The notes beneath the pieces were generated by a model that was not told the DNA's origin, did no database searches, and saw only the letters and a list, made by a program, of their open reading frames with translations. From contig CAZYME010000050.1 of assembly GCA_964648115.1 (NCBI GenBank), positions 1-6,687 of the forward strand: a DNA stretch of 6,687 nucleotides, in the 5' to 3' direction. The DNA is from CAZYME01 sp964648115 (GTDB lineage: Bacteria; Pseudomonadota; Gammaproteobacteria; Legionellales; Legionellaceae). The position numbers were made by a program, and so were the translations under genes. Positions 6,333 through 6,687 of the stretch are shown here, piece after piece (the first letter of the stretch is position 1; the number at the start of each line of letters is the position of its first letter).

Positions 6333-6361
6333 ATTATTAAACAGTAGAACTCTCCTGTAAA
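6333..6361 (-). promoter_or_regulatory. Predicted sigma70 promoter for tRNA-Leu and tig
   Basis: On the minus strand TTTACA (6356-6361) and AATAAT (6333-6338) each match consensus at 5 of 6 positions and are separated by 17 bp. The -10 ends 12 nt before the mature tRNA 5' end. The following stretch TCCACCC is a GC-rich discriminator of the type found at growth-rate- and stringent-controlled stable-RNA promoters. It lies in the 65-bp gap between tRNA-His and tRNA-Leu and would drive tRNA-Leu with tig-clpP. Confidence 0.6.
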
Positions 6362-6385
6362 GAGAGCCTATTATTTTTGACATGT

Positions 6386-6462
6386 TGGGGTGAACGATGG
6401 GGTTCGAACCCACGACCACCGGGATCACAACCCGGGGCTCTACCAACTGAGCTACGCCCACC
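6386..6462 (-). tRNA. tRNA-His (anticodon GUG)
   Basis: The 77-nt gene includes the extra 5' G(-1) opposite C73 that is the identity element for histidyl-tRNA synthetase. The anticodon stem CCGGG/CCCGG encloses TTGTGAT with anticodon GTG. The T-loop is TTCGAAC and the 3' CCA is encoded. Positions 4 and 5 of the acceptor stem form G-U pairs, making it slightly weaker than usual but intact. Confidence 0.97.
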
Positions 6463-6474
6463 ATATTCATTACC

Positions 6475-6480
6475 ATTATA
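6475..6480 (-). promoter_or_regulatory. Consensus -10 element upstream of tRNA-His
   Basis: A perfect TATAAT on the minus strand ends 12 nt before tRNA-His, the same spacing as for the tRNA-Leu promoter. At 17-18 bp upstream the -35 region (CGTCAA or ACGTCA, within 6498-6504) is poor, so this would be a weak or activator-dependent internal promoter, or a chance match in an AT-rich 43-bp spacer. Confidence 0.4.
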
Positions 6481-6505
6481 CTATAAAAGAATACCGCTTG
6501 ACGTT

Positions 6506-6582
6506 TGGCACGCCCGGCAGGATTCGAACCTGCTACCCTCGGCTTAGAAGGCCGATGCTCTATCCAAATGAGCTACGGGCGC
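6506..6582 (-). tRNA. tRNA-Arg (anticodon UCU)
   Basis: The 77-nt gene has anticodon stem TCGGC/GCCGA around CTTCTAA, giving anticodon TCT, which reads AGA and AGG arginine codons. The T-arm is GCAGG-TTCGAAT-CCTGC. Discriminator G and the 3' CCA are encoded. The first acceptor pair is G1-U72 rather than the usual G-C. It lies 7 bp after tRNA-Pro, so the two are certainly on one precursor. Confidence 0.97.
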
Positions 6583-6589
6583 AATAAAC

Positions 6590-6666
6590 TGGTCGGGGTG
6601 GAGAGATTCGAACTCCCGACATCCTGCTCCCAAAGCAGGCGCGCTACCAGACTGCGCTACACCCCG
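6590..6666 (-). tRNA. tRNA-Pro (anticodon UGG)
   Basis: The 77-nt gene begins with C1 paired to G72 (acceptor CGGGGTG/CACCCCG), typical of bacterial proline tRNAs. The anticodon stem CCTGC/GCAGG encloses TTTGGGA with anticodon TGG, which reads CCA and, by wobble, other CCN codons. Discriminator A and the 3' CCA are encoded. It is the first gene of the visible cluster; its promoter would lie to the right of the window edge. Confidence 0.97.
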
Positions 6667-6687
6667 TGAACCCGTCCCAAGGACAGA

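Noticed and set aside
6174..6476. A 100-codon minus-strand open frame running through tRNA-His and tRNA-Leu into the tig start
   Set aside because: Its translation (VAQLVEPRVVIPVVVGSNPI and AKVAELVDALDLGSS) is the well-known artefact of translating tRNA genes, and it overlaps the tRNAs and tig.
6390..6587. A 65-codon plus-strand open frame over tRNA-His and tRNA-Arg
   Set aside because: It is the antisense of two tRNA genes; the GRIRTCYPRLRR type of translation is a familiar spurious annotation.
1..6687. Search for a novel system: mobile elements, CRISPR-like repeats, toxin-antitoxin pairs, prophage or integration at the tRNA genes
   Set aside because: All long open frames are housekeeping genes, all tRNA 3' ends are intact with no repeated tRNA fragment seen, and no direct-repeat array or transposase fragment is visible.

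Overview
The window is a compact bacterial chromosomal block with every gene on the minus strand. Read in the direction of transcription (right to left) it runs: tRNA-Pro(UGG), tRNA-Arg(UCU), tRNA-His(GUG), tRNA-Leu(UAG), tig (trigger factor), clpP, clpX, lon, and the 5' part of an HU gene (hupB) cut off by the left edge. The gene order and the protein sequences point to a gammaproteobacterium. From memory, Pseudomonas has the same tRNA-tig-clpP-clpX-lon-hupB order. The moderately low GC content and AT-rich spacers suggest a Legionella/Coxiella-like lineage rather than Pseudomonas, but this is inference and the genus cannot be fixed from the sequence alone.

Layout: four CCA-encoding tRNA genes fill 6236-6666. 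They are followed 37 bp later by tig, whose stop codon lies inside the clpP initiation region, so the two genes are translationally close. A 202-bp spacer separates clpP from clpX. It is the most structured non-coding stretch here: a long near-perfect stem-loop just after clpP, a promoter-like block with both sigma70-like and sigma32-like readings, and a second AT-rich hairpin in the predicted clpX leader. clpX and lon are only 26 bp apart. lon and hupB are 126 bp apart, with a small GC-rich hairpin and a near-consensus promoter for hupB.

Function: the block groups protein quality control. Trigger factor meets nascent chains at the ribosome. ClpX unfolds tagged or specific substrates and feeds them to the ClpP peptidase. 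Lon degrades misfolded and regulatory proteins. HU compacts and bends DNA. All catalytic and nucleotide-binding residues that can be checked are present, and no gene is broken apart from the edge-truncated hupB.

This is a conserved housekeeping region. I found no evidence of a novel system, mobile element, CRISPR array or horizontally acquired cargo. The points worth a second look are regulatory (clpP-clpX spacer, hupB promoter, tRNA-internal promoters) or small protein-level oddities.
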